The notes under the pieces were generated by a model that did not search any database, was not told where the DNA came from, and saw nothing but the letters and a program-made list of their open reading frames with translations. 64,000 nt of DNA from positions 3,472,001 to 3,536,000 of the forward strand of contig NZ_CP050831.1 in NCBI RefSeq assembly GCF_012113595.1, read 5' to 3'. Positions 33,153-42,106 of this stretch are shown in pieces. Made by a program: the position numbers and the translations under genes. The stretch's first letter is position 1; each line of letters begins with the position of its first letter. The stretch comes from Bacteroides faecium. GTDB taxonomy: Bacteria; Bacteroidota; Bacteroidia; Bacteroidales; Bacteroidaceae.

Positions 33153-34907
33153 ATGATTACACTGGATAATTTTGAGAACTTTGTCTCCTATAAGATATTG
33201 ATGCGCGGGGAAGAGTATTATGATACGGATGCCGTTTCCGAACTGGAAGAAACCTCACCCGGTGAATGGACTGCAACAGTAGAGGGAACGGACGATTATA
33301 ATGTGGAAATATCTATGAACGGAAAGGAAGTAGAATCCTGGTACTGTGATTGTCCGTATGATGGAGAAATCTGCAAGCATGTCGTGGCAGTACTTCTGGC
33401 AATCCGTGATAATAATAAACGGGTGAGCAGTAGTGCATTTTCAAAAATGAGAATAGTTACAAAAGAAGAAGAGGTTGTACAGCCTGATGTGGACATCAAA
33501 CAATTGCTGTCATTCATTAGTCTGCAAGAAATTTCTACATTTATCAGTGAATATGCCTCAACGAATCCGGAATTTAAGGCAGCGCTTTTGAAGCGTTTTA
33601 TATTCAAGAAATCGTCTTCGACATCAAAGGGAAAAGATTATAGAACGGAAATTCAAAAGATTTTTAATAGTTCCGGTGACAGTAAAAAGTCTCGTTATCA
33701 GAATCGTTATAATGATTACAGTCGTGATTGGGAAACTATTTTCAATCGAATGGATATTTATCTGAAGAAAGCAGACTTCTTTTTGAGTCTGGGAGATATG
33801 GATAGTACTATTGCCATAGCTCTTCAAACACTTCGTTCTATCGGTGAGAATTATGAGGATGAATTACTATATGTTGACGATGATGATGACTTTGGCACTT
33901 CCCTTTATTGTGAGCACGCAGGAGGTTTACTCATGAAAGTGGTTGGACATCCTAAAACAACTCAGAAACAAAAGACGGAAATTCTACAGGAATTACGTCA
34001 GATTACTGAAATATCTACTTATCGAAATTACGGAATCTATGATATAGATGAACTTATGATGCAAATCAATCTTTCGATTCAGCCGACAGAAAAAGCCTTG
34101 GAATTGATTGATGGACTTCTTGAAACAAGAAAGGACACTCATGATTTATATCAGTTAGTTCTTCGCAAAGTCAACTTACTATTGGAGCAGAATGAAGAGC
34201 AAAAAGCGAATGAAACGATTCGCCAATATCTTTATCTGACTGAAATACGGGAGATGGAGGTTGAAAAATTGATTGTCCGTTGCCAATACGATGAAGCCAT
34301 CCGTTTGCTGGATGAAGGAATAGAGATGGCGAAAGAAGAGATATATCCCGGTACCGATAGTAAATGGTTGGAAATAAAACTGAAGATTTACGAGACGACC
34401 AACCGGACTTCCGAAGTAATTGACACATGTCGTCTATTGTTTGTGACAGGCAGGGATAAACTGACATATTACAATAAACTCAAAACTCTGATTCCGAAAG
34501 AACAATGGAAGAGTTTTTTGGATACGATGATGAAGGAAACAGAATTTAGTAACTATTTTTCTTTCGGTGGAAGTGCTGAAGCTGATATCTATGTGAAAGA
34601 ACAGGATAATGAGCGTCTGTTCACCTTGTTGTCATCAACTAGATATGATCAACTGGAAGCATTGATGCGGTATGCTCATTATTTGAAGGATACTCATTCG
34701 GAACAGTTGATTGCTATGTATACTTCTTCGTTGAATGACTATGCCGAACGGAAAATGGGACGGAGGAATTATGAATTTATCGCACAAGTGTTACCGTGCA
34801 TACATAAACTAAAGGGAGGACAGACTGCGGTGAAAAACATAGTAGCGGAATTTCGGATAAAATATAAACGCCGTCCGGCAATGATGGAAGTGTTGGAGAA
34901 ATTTTGA
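33153..34907 (+). CDS. SWIM zinc finger protein with helical repeats
   Basis: 584 residues. The SWIM domain is near residues 50-85: WYCDCPYDGEICKHVVAVLLA, which gives C-x-C-x(n)-C-x-H. The rest is helical and TPR-like (about 210-560), suggesting protein or nucleic-acid interactions. SWIM proteins of this type often adjoin SNF2 helicases or MoxR ATPases; here neither is adjacent. Function unknown. Confidence 0.9.
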   Translation: MITLDNFENFVSYKILMRGEEYYDTDAVSELEETSPGEWTATVEGTDDYNVEISMNGKEVESWYCDCPYDGEICKHVVAVLLAIRDNNKRVSSSAFSKMRIVTKEEEVVQPDVDIKQLLSFISLQEISTFISEYASTNPEFKAALLKRFIFKKSSSTSKGKDYRTEIQKIFNSSGDSKKSRYQNRYNDYSRDWETIFNRMDIYLKKADFFLSLGDMDSTIAIALQTLRSIGENYEDELLYVDDDDDFGTSLYCEHAGGLLMKVVGHPKTTQKQKTEILQELRQITEISTYRNYGIYDIDELMMQINLSIQPTEKALELIDGLLETRKDTHDLYQLVLRKVNLLLEQNEEQKANETIRQYLYLTEIREMEVEKLIVRCQYDEAIRLLDEGIEMAKEEIYPGTDSKWLEIKLKIYETTNRTSEVIDTCRLLFVTGRDKLTYYNKLKTLIPKEQWKSFLDTMMKETEFSNYFSFGGSAEADIYVKEQDNERLFTLLSSTRYDQLEALMRYAHYLKDTHSEQLIAMYTSSLNDYAERKMGRRNYEFIAQVLPCIHKLKGGQTAVKNIVAEFRIKYKRRPAMMEVLEKF

Positions 34908-34963
34908 AAAGACTTTATTATAAGTTTTTTTGTATCTCTGTTGTTTGGGTATGGCAAAGTTCG

Positions 34964-34971
34964 TACCTTTG
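34964..34971 (+). promoter_or_regulatory. -7 box of the nucleotidyltransferase-HEPN gene
   Basis: TACCTTTG with TTTG at 34944-34947 (16-base spacer). It decides the start: the ORF opening at 34941 is too early. Confidence 0.55.
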
Positions 34972-34994
34972 TAAAGTTGCAAATAAGAATGATA

Positions 34995-35882
34995 ATGAAA
35001 AAGTCTATAAAACGTTTACCCAAGCGGACACAGGAAGAATTGACAGTCTTGCTGAATTTAGTGCGTAAAAGCATCGGTAATTGTCAGATGGTTATCCTGT
35101 TCGGGAGTTATGCAAGGGGAAATTATGTTTTATGGGACAGTAATATAGAATTTGGTGTTCATACTTCCTATCAGAGTGATTATGACATTCTTGTCGTCGT
35201 GACCGGATCTACTAAACACGTGGAAGAAAAACTCTATCGTATTACTAATAAATATCATGACTTGTTTGCTGGTCGTCGTCATGCTTTTCCACAATTTATT
35301 GTAGAGCATATTAATACAGTAAACCGTAACTTGGAAATCAGCCAGTATTTCTTTACGGATATAGTGAAGGAGGGCATTATGCTTTATAATAGTGGCAAAC
35401 ACGAATTGGCTAAACCACGGAAGTTGAGTTTTAAGGAAATTCGGGATATTGCGCAAAAAGAATTTGATGAATTATATCCATATGCTTGCGGGCTTTTGGA
35501 AGGAGTGAATGAATTTTATTTGCCTAAGAAACAAAATAAAATTTCTGCATTTCTGCTTCACCAGACATGTGAGAAACTTTATAATTGTATTCTGATGGTC
35601 TTTACGAACTATCGTCCGAAGAGTCATAAAATCAAAGAACTTGGTGGGATGGTAAAGCGTTTTTCTATGGACTTGACTACTGTCTTCCCTCAAAATACAG
35701 ATACAGAGAAAGAATGCTTTGATTTATTGTGTCGTTCTTACATAGAAGCTCGCTATAACAAAGATTTCAGTATTTCACAAGAACAACTGGAATACCTTAT
35801 TTCCCGTGTAGATATTCTGAAAGATATTACTGAACGCTTGTGCAAGGAGAAAATTGTGGAATATGATACGATGGCGGAATAA
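34995..35882 (+). CDS. Nucleotidyltransferase-HEPN fusion protein
   Basis: 295 residues from ATG 34995 (or 34989). The N-terminal domain is a MNT-type nucleotidyltransferase with FGSYARGNY (G-S) and SDYDILVV (D-x-D). The C-terminal half (about 140-290) is a HEPN-like all-helical domain (KISAFLLHQTCEKLYNCILM...). In toxin-antitoxin pairs, MNT and HEPN are separate proteins that inactivate each other through nucleotide modification of the HEPN active Tyr; here they are fused. A canonical HEPN R-x4-H is not obvious, so the fusion may act as a stand-alone regulator. Confidence 0.85.
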   Translation: MKKSIKRLPKRTQEELTVLLNLVRKSIGNCQMVILFGSYARGNYVLWDSNIEFGVHTSYQSDYDILVVVTGSTKHVEEKLYRITNKYHDLFAGRRHAFPQFIVEHINTVNRNLEISQYFFTDIVKEGIMLYNSGKHELAKPRKLSFKEIRDIAQKEFDELYPYACGLLEGVNEFYLPKKQNKISAFLLHQTCEKLYNCILMVFTNYRPKSHKIKELGGMVKRFSMDLTTVFPQNTDTEKECFDLLCRSYIEARYNKDFSISQEQLEYLISRVDILKDITERLCKEKIVEYDTMAE

Positions 35883-35966
35883 TTGTTCTCTGTGAAATAA
35901 GTCGGTGTCACATTTATAACTTGAACTTAGGATTCAGCATCCTATGAAATAAAAAATAAAATATAT

Positions 35967-36067
35967 CTGTCATCTGTCACAGATTATAATCTAACTTGCA
36001 GATTATAAGTGCTTAACGCTGTGACAGCACAAGGTGACAGCAGTGTGATAGCAATAATGCTGTCACA
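35967..36067 (+). repeat. Left 101-bp modular inverted repeat of the VirE cassette
   Basis: Module order: CTGTCATCTGTCACAG (35967-35982), 36-base spacer, CTGTGACAGC (36019-36028), 4-base spacer, GGTGACAGCAG (36033-36043), 24-base module ending in CTGTCACA. The inverse of 38602-38702 has the same modules at the same distances. A 12-bp palindrome AGATTATAATCT lies at its start (35981-35992). Confidence 0.85.
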
Positions 36068-36174
36068 TAGAAAACAAAGACAAAATAAAGACGCTGTTCG
36101 AAAATGAATAGTATCAGCCATAAATGGATAAGTCGTTCAATTTATTATCCCCGTACTTATGAGTTGTGTCCTGC

Positions 36175-36324
36175 CTTGAAACCAACAGTTTCAAGGTGCG
36201 AAACTTTAGTTTCTGCGGTTTGAAACTTTAGTTTCATACGCTTGAAACTCTAGTTCCAATTGCTTGAAACCATTGGTTTCTTGCCGATGAAACTATAGTT
36301 TCTCCTAGCTGAAACTTTAGTTTC
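36175..36324. repeat. Seven palindromes spaced every 22 bp, upstream of VirE
   Basis: Palindromes of the form GAAAC-n4/5-GTTTC start at 36178, 36200, 36222, 36244, 36266, 36289 and 36311, each 14-15 bp long and separated by 7-8 bases of variable sequence. Three are exact GAAACTTTAGTTTC; the fourth (36244) has a base change in the right arm. The even spacing (two helical turns) puts all sites on one face of the DNA, as expected of an operator or iteron array. Between 35883 and the gene start there is otherwise no ORF. Confidence 0.88.
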
Positions 36325-36515
36325 AAGCAGAGAAAAACAAATTTCTCCGTAATAGAGTGGTGACAATCCCATTTCTTTCAGTTAAAGACCCACTTGATAT
36401 ATCAATAATTTTCTATATTAAAAACTTGTTTTCCTTGCCGGTTTCGGATATTATGACTACTTTAGCAGTCTCAACGATCACGAAGACGCTGACAAAACAA
36501 TTTATTATCAAATTA

Positions 36516-38606
36516 ATGAAAATTACTCAATTTCGTAAGAATGAAGATACGACAGCGCTCAGCGTAATGGATCTTGATATACTTGTAAATAAGATAAAGA
36601 CAGAAATAAAATCCCGTCCTGTTTCTACATTCAGAGAGCATCTGCGATATACCCTTTCCGACGAGCGATGCATGTTTGCCGATAAACTTCCCCAAATAAT
36701 TCCCGCCGCCGAATTCCGAAAAGTAAACGGTCAGAAACAGATGAAAAGCTACAACGGCATTGTAGAACTGACTATCGGACCCTTGTCCAATAAGTCGGAA
36801 ATAGCATTAGTGAAACAAAAAGCCTGCGAGCAACCCCAAACCCGTTGTGCTTTCATGGGTTCAAGTGGCAAAACGGTGAAAATATGGACTACCTTCACCC
36901 GACCGGACAACTCCCTTCCCAAAACACGGGAAGAAGCGGAACTATTCCACGCCCACGCCTATCGACTGGCTGTGAAATGTTATCAGCCCCAAATCCCGTT
37001 CGATATACTTCCCAAAGAACCGACTCTGGAACAATATTCGCGCTTATCCCACGACCCGGATATCGTCTATCGTCCGGATTCAGTCCAGTTTTATCTCTCC
37101 CAACCGTCATCAATGCCCGAAGAAACCACTTTCCGGGAAGCGGTTCAAGCAGAGAAATCACCATTGACCCGTGCCATACCGGGATATGATGCGGAAAATG
37201 CCTTCCTGATGCTTTTCGAAGCTGCTTTGCGGAAAGCATATGCCGATCTCAGGGAAGCGGGACTTGAATTGCGCGAGGACACATGGCATCCTTTAGTCGT
37301 CCAACTGGCTAAAAACTGTTTTGCTTCGGGACTTCTGCAAGAAGAAGTCGTGAAACGTACCGTTTTCCACTTCTATATGTATAAACAGGAAGCGCTTATC
37401 CGTCAAATGATTGGCAATATATATACCGAGTGCAAAGGTTTCGGCAAGAATATCAGCCTGAGCAAAGAACAGCAACTAGCCTTGCAGACCGAAGAATTCA
37501 TGAAACGCCGCTATGAATTCCGCCATAACACTCAAATCGGCGAGGTGGAATATCGTGAAAGGCTTTCTTTCCGTTTCCGCTTCAATCCTCTCGACAAACG
37601 TGCATTGAACAGCATTGCCCTGGATGCGCAGATGGAAGGTATTCCGTTGTGGGACAGAGATATCAGCCGTTATATCTATTCCAACCGCGTGCCTGTATTC
37701 AACCCGTTGGAAGATTTTCTCTACCGACTTCCGGTATGGGACGGTAAAGACCGTATCCGTGCATTGGCAGCCACCGTTCCTTGTAAGAATCCGTATTGGA
37801 TGGATTTGTTCCACCGTTGGTTCCTCAATATGGTTTCTCATTGGAGAGGAAGCAATAAAAAGTATGCGAACAGTGTTTCGCCCTTACTTGTCGGACCGCA
37901 AGGGACACGTAAATCCACCTTTTGCCGGAGTATAATGCCCCCTTCCGAACGTTCTTACTATACCGATAGCATTGATTTTTCCCGAAAGAAAGATGCCGAA
38001 CTTTACCTCAATCGTTTTGCTCTCATCAACATTGATGAATTTGATCAGGTGAGTTCGACACAACAAGGTTTCCTGAAACATATTCTGCAAAAGCCTGTAC
38101 TGAATGTGAAGAAACCTCATGGCAGTGCCGTTCTCGAAATGCGCCGTTATGCTTCATTCATAGCCACAAGCAATCAGAAAGACCTGTTGACCGACCCTTC
38201 CGGCAGCCGTCGTTTTATTTGTATCGAAGTGACTGGAGTGATTGACACCAATCGTCCGATAGACTATGAGCAGCTTTACGCACAAGCCATGTACGAACTG
38301 GAGCATGGTGAACGTTACTGGTTCGATCAGGAGGAAGAAAAGATTATGGTGGAAAACAACCGTGAATTTGAACAAGTCCCGCCGGAAGAACAACTTTTCT
38401 TCCGTTATTTCCGTGCTGCACAGTCTGAAGAAGGGGAGTGGCTGTCTCCTGCCGAGATTATGGAAGATATTCAAAAAGGCAGTTCAATCCCGATGTCTGT
38501 CAAAAGGGTTAATTCCTTCGGGAGAATATTGAAAAAGCAAGAAATCCCTTCCAAACATACGCGTAGCGGTACACTCTATCATGTTGTAAGACTAATAACC
38601 AGGTGA
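36516..38606 (+). CDS. VirE-type primase/helicase (BT4734-like N domain plus VirE)
   Basis: 696 residues from ATG 36516 (MKITQFRKNED...); ATG 36453 and GTG 36357 are alternatives. The N-terminal domain (about 15-180) is of the BT4734/BF3469 type. The C-terminal half has a virulence-associated E ATPase: Walker A LLVGPQGTRKSTFCRS, Walker B INIDEFDQVS, then SFIATSNQKDLLTDPSGSRRF. Such proteins are superfamily III-like helicases of phages, plasmids and satellites, often fused to primase parts. It is the only gene inside the inverted repeats; DUF6078 follows on the other strand. A replication or mobilisation role is inferred. Confidence 0.88.
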   Translation: MKITQFRKNEDTTALSVMDLDILVNKIKTEIKSRPVSTFREHLRYTLSDERCMFADKLPQIIPAAEFRKVNGQKQMKSYNGIVELTIGPLSNKSEIALVKQKACEQPQTRCAFMGSSGKTVKIWTTFTRPDNSLPKTREEAELFHAHAYRLAVKCYQPQIPFDILPKEPTLEQYSRLSHDPDIVYRPDSVQFYLSQPSSMPEETTFREAVQAEKSPLTRAIPGYDAENAFLMLFEAALRKAYADLREAGLELREDTWHPLVVQLAKNCFASGLLQEEVVKRTVFHFYMYKQEALIRQMIGNIYTECKGFGKNISLSKEQQLALQTEEFMKRRYEFRHNTQIGEVEYRERLSFRFRFNPLDKRALNSIALDAQMEGIPLWDRDISRYIYSNRVPVFNPLEDFLYRLPVWDGKDRIRALAATVPCKNPYWMDLFHRWFLNMVSHWRGSNKKYANSVSPLLVGPQGTRKSTFCRSIMPPSERSYYTDSIDFSRKKDAELYLNRFALINIDEFDQVSSTQQGFLKHILQKPVLNVKKPHGSAVLEMRRYASFIATSNQKDLLTDPSGSRRFICIEVTGVIDTNRPIDYEQLYAQAMYELEHGERYWFDQEEEKIMVENNREFEQVPPEEQLFFRYFRAAQSEEGEWLSPAEIMEDIQKGSSIPMSVKRVNSFGRILKKQEIPSKHTRSGTLYHVVRLITR

Positions 38607-38702
38607 CGGCAGAAATGCCATCACCCTGCTGTCACCTCTTGCTGTCACAGTCTTATCGGTTCATTACTAAACTATTAACCCCTAAACTGTGACAGATGAC
38701 AG
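38602..38702 (-). repeat. Right 101-bp modular inverted repeat of the VirE cassette
   Basis: Inverse of 35967-36067 in module order and spacing: the outer 16 bases CTGTGACAGATGACAG (38687-38702) are the exact reverse complement, then 36 bases of unrelated sequence, then GCTGTCACAG, 4 bases, CTGCTGTCACC, and a 24-base module matching 17 of 24. It overlaps the VirE stop codon. Confidence 0.85.
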
Positions 38703-38706
38703 CAAC

Positions 38707-39141
38707 TCACCAAATATATTCTTCTGTGTAGCGTTGGTAAGTTGGTTCTTCTTTTATCCCTTTATTGCGGAATAGTTGTCTGATATAGGCTTGGTCTTTA
38801 GGCATAAGCCCCCGTTCTCCGCGATAAAACCTGTAATATCCTGTTTTCCCATAGTGCCCTACCAATTGCATTCTGATACTGACTGCATCCTCATAGGGAA
38901 TTCTGTTAAGCAACTGTTTAAGTCCCCACGCCACATGGACTTTTACAGTAGTTTTAAAACATTCGCATTGATTTCCATCCGCAGGATAACGTACCGGATT
39001 AACAACGGAGATATAAAGGTAATCGGCTGTTTCATTTTGTGCAGCTACGTAGCGCAAGCATTTCGAGGCTTGTGGGCATTGGTCATTGAAACAACGGGAG
39101 AAATTGTAGGGGACAGACGAGTTGTCAGATTCTTCTTTCAT
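38707..39141 (-). CDS. DUF6078 family protein
   Basis: 144 residues. Cys-rich N-terminus (CFNDQCPQASKCLRY) and a basic centre (KVHVAWGLKQLLNRIPYEDAVSIRM) match the DUF6078 family, which in Bacteroides is regularly found next to VirE-type genes. It converges on VirE and ends 4 bases outside the right inverted repeat. Function unknown. A -7 box (TACTTTTG, minus) is at 39202-39209. Confidence 0.82.
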   Translation of the reverse strand: MKEESDNSSVPYNFSRCFNDQCPQASKCLRYVAAQNETADYLYISVVNPVRYPADGNQCECFKTTVKVHVAWGLKQLLNRIPYEDAVSIRMQLVGHYGKTGYYRFYRGERGLMPKDQAYIRQLFRNKGIKEEPTYQRYTEEYIW

Positions 39142-39201
39142 CTTGTAGGGTTTATTTTATTTGTGAGATATTGTTGTAAATATAGCAAACAGAATTCTTC
39201 A

Positions 39202-39209
39202 CAAAAGTA
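39202..39209 (-). promoter_or_regulatory. -7 box of the DUF6078 gene
   Basis: TACTTTTG on the minus strand, 60 bases before the ATG at 39141. Confidence 0.5.
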
Positions 39210-39270
39210 GGACTTTATTTTGGGAATAGGAAGCGTTGAAATTGCTTTATTTGTATACAATGGGATTTTT

Positions 39271-39855
39271 TTATGTTCTTGATGTGTTATTGGCATTTCT
39301 AATTCTCCTTCTTATATCTTCACGTAATTCTTTGTTTATTCTTATTAGTCGTTCATTTTCAATATTTAAAAAGTCATTTTCTTTTTTTAGTTCATAGGCT
39401 TTTTTTATTGTTAAAGCAAAACGTTGTTGCATAGGGGATACTTCTAGTAGTATTTCATCTATATGATTGAGTCTTTTAATATATTCAGTGAAGTATTTTT
39501 CATCGTCGACTGCATTGGATTGATCGTAAAATTGAATTACTTCATATTTAATATTTTGAAATTCTCCATATTCAATCTTATAGGTGTAATGTTCGATATT
39601 ATTGATATCTATTTTGTACCAATATCGCAGTTCGCTACCTCTGTGACTTTTAGGTATAGGTTCACGATGTCGATTAAAAAATGCGATTCTTTTTCCTTTT
39701 CTATCTAACAAACCGTAATAGGGGTAATGATACTCTATCTCAATAGCAATAGGGTGAAGGACTTCATGTATAAGTTTATTGTCAAAAAGCTCTTTGTTCC
39801 ACTTCTTTTCTGTAGTAGTGGAGGAATGAGGAAAATATGGAAACTTGTCTTTCAT
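39271..39855 (-). CDS. Hypothetical protein with C-terminal coiled coil
   Basis: 194 residues. N-terminal mixed domain rich in Tyr and aromatic residues (HPIAIEIEYHYPYYGLLDRKGKRIAFF), then a coiled coil at about 130-190 (KKAYELKKENDFLNIENERLIRINKELREDI). No known motif. It lies 108 bases downstream of the OLD-type nuclease gene on the same strand and may be its partner, though a weak -7-like box (39878-39885) could give it its own promoter. AT-rich, like the neighbouring defence genes. Confidence 0.7.
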   Translation of the reverse strand: MKDKFPYFPHSSTTTEKKWNKELFDNKLIHEVLHPIAIEIEYHYPYYGLLDRKGKRIAFFNRHREPIPKSHRGSELRYWYKIDINNIEHYTYKIEYGEFQNIKYEVIQFYDQSNAVDDEKYFTEYIKRLNHIDEILLEVSPMQQRFALTIKKAYELKKENDFLNIENERLIRINKELREDIRRRIRNANNTSRT

Positions 39856-39963
39856 AACGAATGTGTTTAATGATTCATAAAAGTAGAATGATTTCTTTTC
39901 TTTGAATGAGTATTAGAAGAAAAAGCTCATAACTACTTTAATCTGTTATCTGAACTATCTTGT

Positions 39964-41712
39964 TTAAATACTATGATTTGAATCGTCTATTGAGATTGTT
40001 TTATATGTTTTTTTATCATTCTCGATTGTTTCTATCGTTTTTGCGATAGATTCTACATGTTCTTGATCATGCCGAATTTTACATTCGCCTAGTATATCTT
40101 TTAACCAATTTAGACAAGGAACATCTTGGTTGATATCCTTGATTGTTTCAACAAAGAGGAATGCATTCAGAGGTTTATCCTTCCCATTCGATAAATTGTA
40201 TTTATGTGCGTTCTCAAAATTGGCGTTGTGGACATACCTGTTTGATAATCCGTTTTCAATAGTATTGGCAGCTTCCACTTTCTTCCATATCTTTTCATTA
40301 AGACTCCATGCTGCACTTGTTTTTTGTCCATTAACCGTATTGATTAGCTTAGAATCTACATCATGGATTGGATAATGTTTGATATGAAATGCAGTTAAAA
40401 TGTCTTGAAAAAATGGGATGTTCATTTTGGAACCTGTGTTTAAGACAAAGATCTCTTTCTCTGGAAAGAACTTGTTTAACAGTTCTCTATATACAATAGT
40501 TTCAGTATCTCCTTCTACCAATAAAACCTTGTCTGCATAAAAGACTTCGCATATATGAGGATTAAATCTGTTTATCATTTGTACTCTTTCTTTCGAATAC
40601 ATTTCTGTATAAACTCCGGTTTGCACTTGGTATGTGATAGTCTCTTCATCCTGATTTTTTACAACTCTAATAAGCGAAGAATGATCTTTCGATATGTCAA
40701 TCATCATAGGTGAATGTGTAGCGCACAATATTTGATATGGTTTGCTGGGAGCTGCTAGATTATATAATTCTTCGCGCAACTTAAAAGTGATTTTTGGATG
40801 TAGAAAAAGTTCAGGTTCTTCGTATAAGATAATGTACTCCTTGCGATGCGATTCTTCTTGCATATTTAATAAAAAGGTAATGAAATTGAAGAGCGCCTGC
40901 CGTATGATACCATGACCGCTTCTTTGAAAAGAGTCTTTTCTGTCTATTCCATCTTTTTGTATGGTGATTGTATGATTCTTTTTTAATAAATCTTCTACTT
41001 TAATATTTTCAGAGGTATTGGCTTCTATGCTAAGTTTTAATCCATCAAATACATGTTGGAAAGATTGGTTGAGTAATTCATCTTGTTGTTGGATAGTGGC
41101 ACAACCAATAACACAGTTCTGTAGATTACGTATTTCTTGAAGAACTTTTTCATATTGTTCCTGATGGTTATCTTTCAAAGATTTTAAATATTGATCTTGA
41201 ATCAACTTGTTCACTTTCTCCCCTAAAGAAGCTTCATCTTCCATGGCATTTATTGAGATTGGAGTAGGGGCTGCTTTGCCGAATAAACTATCAAATCCCC
41301 CGAATCCGTTAAGAACCCAGTGTCCTTCATTAGGAGAAAATGTATATTTCTTGAAATCTTGATTAATATTGTTCCATTCTTTCTTTATTTTAATATATCC
41401 ATCACTATTCACCCACTTAGTAGCCCAGTCAGGGTCTGATTTGGAATAGTAGGATTTATCTTTATCATCATCTTTCTCTAATTCGAACCATCCTTCCATT
41501 TTTATTATATTAGTGATATCCTGATTATAGAAATCATCTAAAGTAGCTTTCTGCTTGGAATTAGTGAAGAATTCATAGGCTCTTAAAAATGTGGATTTAC
41601 CGGTATTGTTTTGTCCTATAAGAAATATAATATCCGACTTTTTGAACTGAATTTCATTATGCTCTCCTTTTAAACCTCTGAAATTTTGAACCTTAAATTT
41701 TACTAGCTTCAT
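39964..41712 (-). CDS. OLD-family ATPase/TOPRIM nuclease (overcoming-lysogenisation-defect type)
   Basis: 582 residues. SMC/ABC-type ATPase: Walker A LIGQNNTGKSTFLRAYEFF at about residue 32, signature/Walker B region YIILYEEPELFLHP, and H-loop ATHSPMMIDIS. After about residue 385 a TOPRIM domain follows (VLLVEGDTETIVYREL with the acidic Glu, and HDVDSK with D-x-D). OLD proteins bind DNA ends and cut DNA; P2 Old acts against phage lambda and recBC mutants. No UvrD-like helicase is adjacent, so this is not a Gabija pair. Divergent from the restriction operon. Confidence 0.93.
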   Translation of the reverse strand: MKLVKFKVQNFRGLKGEHNEIQFKKSDIIFLIGQNNTGKSTFLRAYEFFTNSKQKATLDDFYNQDITNIIKMEGWFELEKDDDKDKSYYSKSDPDWATKWVNSDGYIKIKKEWNNINQDFKKYTFSPNEGHWVLNGFGGFDSLFGKAAPTPISINAMEDEASLGEKVNKLIQDQYLKSLKDNHQEQYEKVLQEIRNLQNCVIGCATIQQQDELLNQSFQHVFDGLKLSIEANTSENIKVEDLLKKNHTITIQKDGIDRKDSFQRSGHGIIRQALFNFITFLLNMQEESHRKEYIILYEEPELFLHPKITFKLREELYNLAAPSKPYQILCATHSPMMIDISKDHSSLIRVVKNQDEETITYQVQTGVYTEMYSKERVQMINRFNPHICEVFYADKVLLVEGDTETIVYRELLNKFFPEKEIFVLNTGSKMNIPFFQDILTAFHIKHYPIHDVDSKLINTVNGQKTSAAWSLNEKIWKKVEAANTIENGLSNRYVHNANFENAHKYNLSNGKDKPLNAFLFVETIKDINQDVPCLNWLKDILGECKIRHDQEHVESIAKTIETIENDKKTYKTISIDDSNHSI

Positions 41713-42106
41713 GTTTTGATTATTTGTGGTTTATAATTTGTGACAATGTCTCGATTTAAGAGATTAACCCTTTTGTTGTAAAATAAATGATTGATAAATA
41801 GTAGTTTGCAAACTCCAGGAATTTATCAGTATTAGCATTACGAAACAAAAAACATAAATACTCTTTCAATTGTACAAAAGTAGCAATAAAATTTAGCAAT
41901 ATCATTCCTTTTGAGGATATTTATCTTGTAAAGGATATTTTTCGTATAGAGCTCGATAATCTAAAAAGAGAGAATTCGATATTGCGGATTTGAAACTTTT
42001 GAAAAAATATTGGTATGTACAGCAATTTGAAATAACAATTTCCTATCTTTGCAATCATCATGTAGGTATTTTATATCTTGACTTTTTCTTTTTATATATA
42101 AGTAGC
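41713..42106. promoter_or_regulatory. Divergent promoter region between OLD and the restriction operon
   Basis: Two -7 boxes: TACTTTTG on the minus strand (41875-41882) for OLD and TATCTTTG on the plus strand (42044-42051) for the helicase operon, whose ATG is at 42107. Very AT-rich; no ORF or repeat seen. Confidence 0.6.

Noticed and set aside
36175..36324. A CRISPR-like array (regular repeats with variable spacers)
   Set aside because: Repeats are 14-15-bp palindromes with 7-8-base spacers. CRISPR units have repeats of about 23-47 bp and spacers of similar length, and no cas gene lies nearby.
39964..41712. Gabija (GajA/GajB)
   Set aside because: The OLD-like protein fits GajA, but no UvrD-like GajB helicase is adjacent; the neighbour is a small coiled-coil protein and the divergent genes are SNF2/type III.
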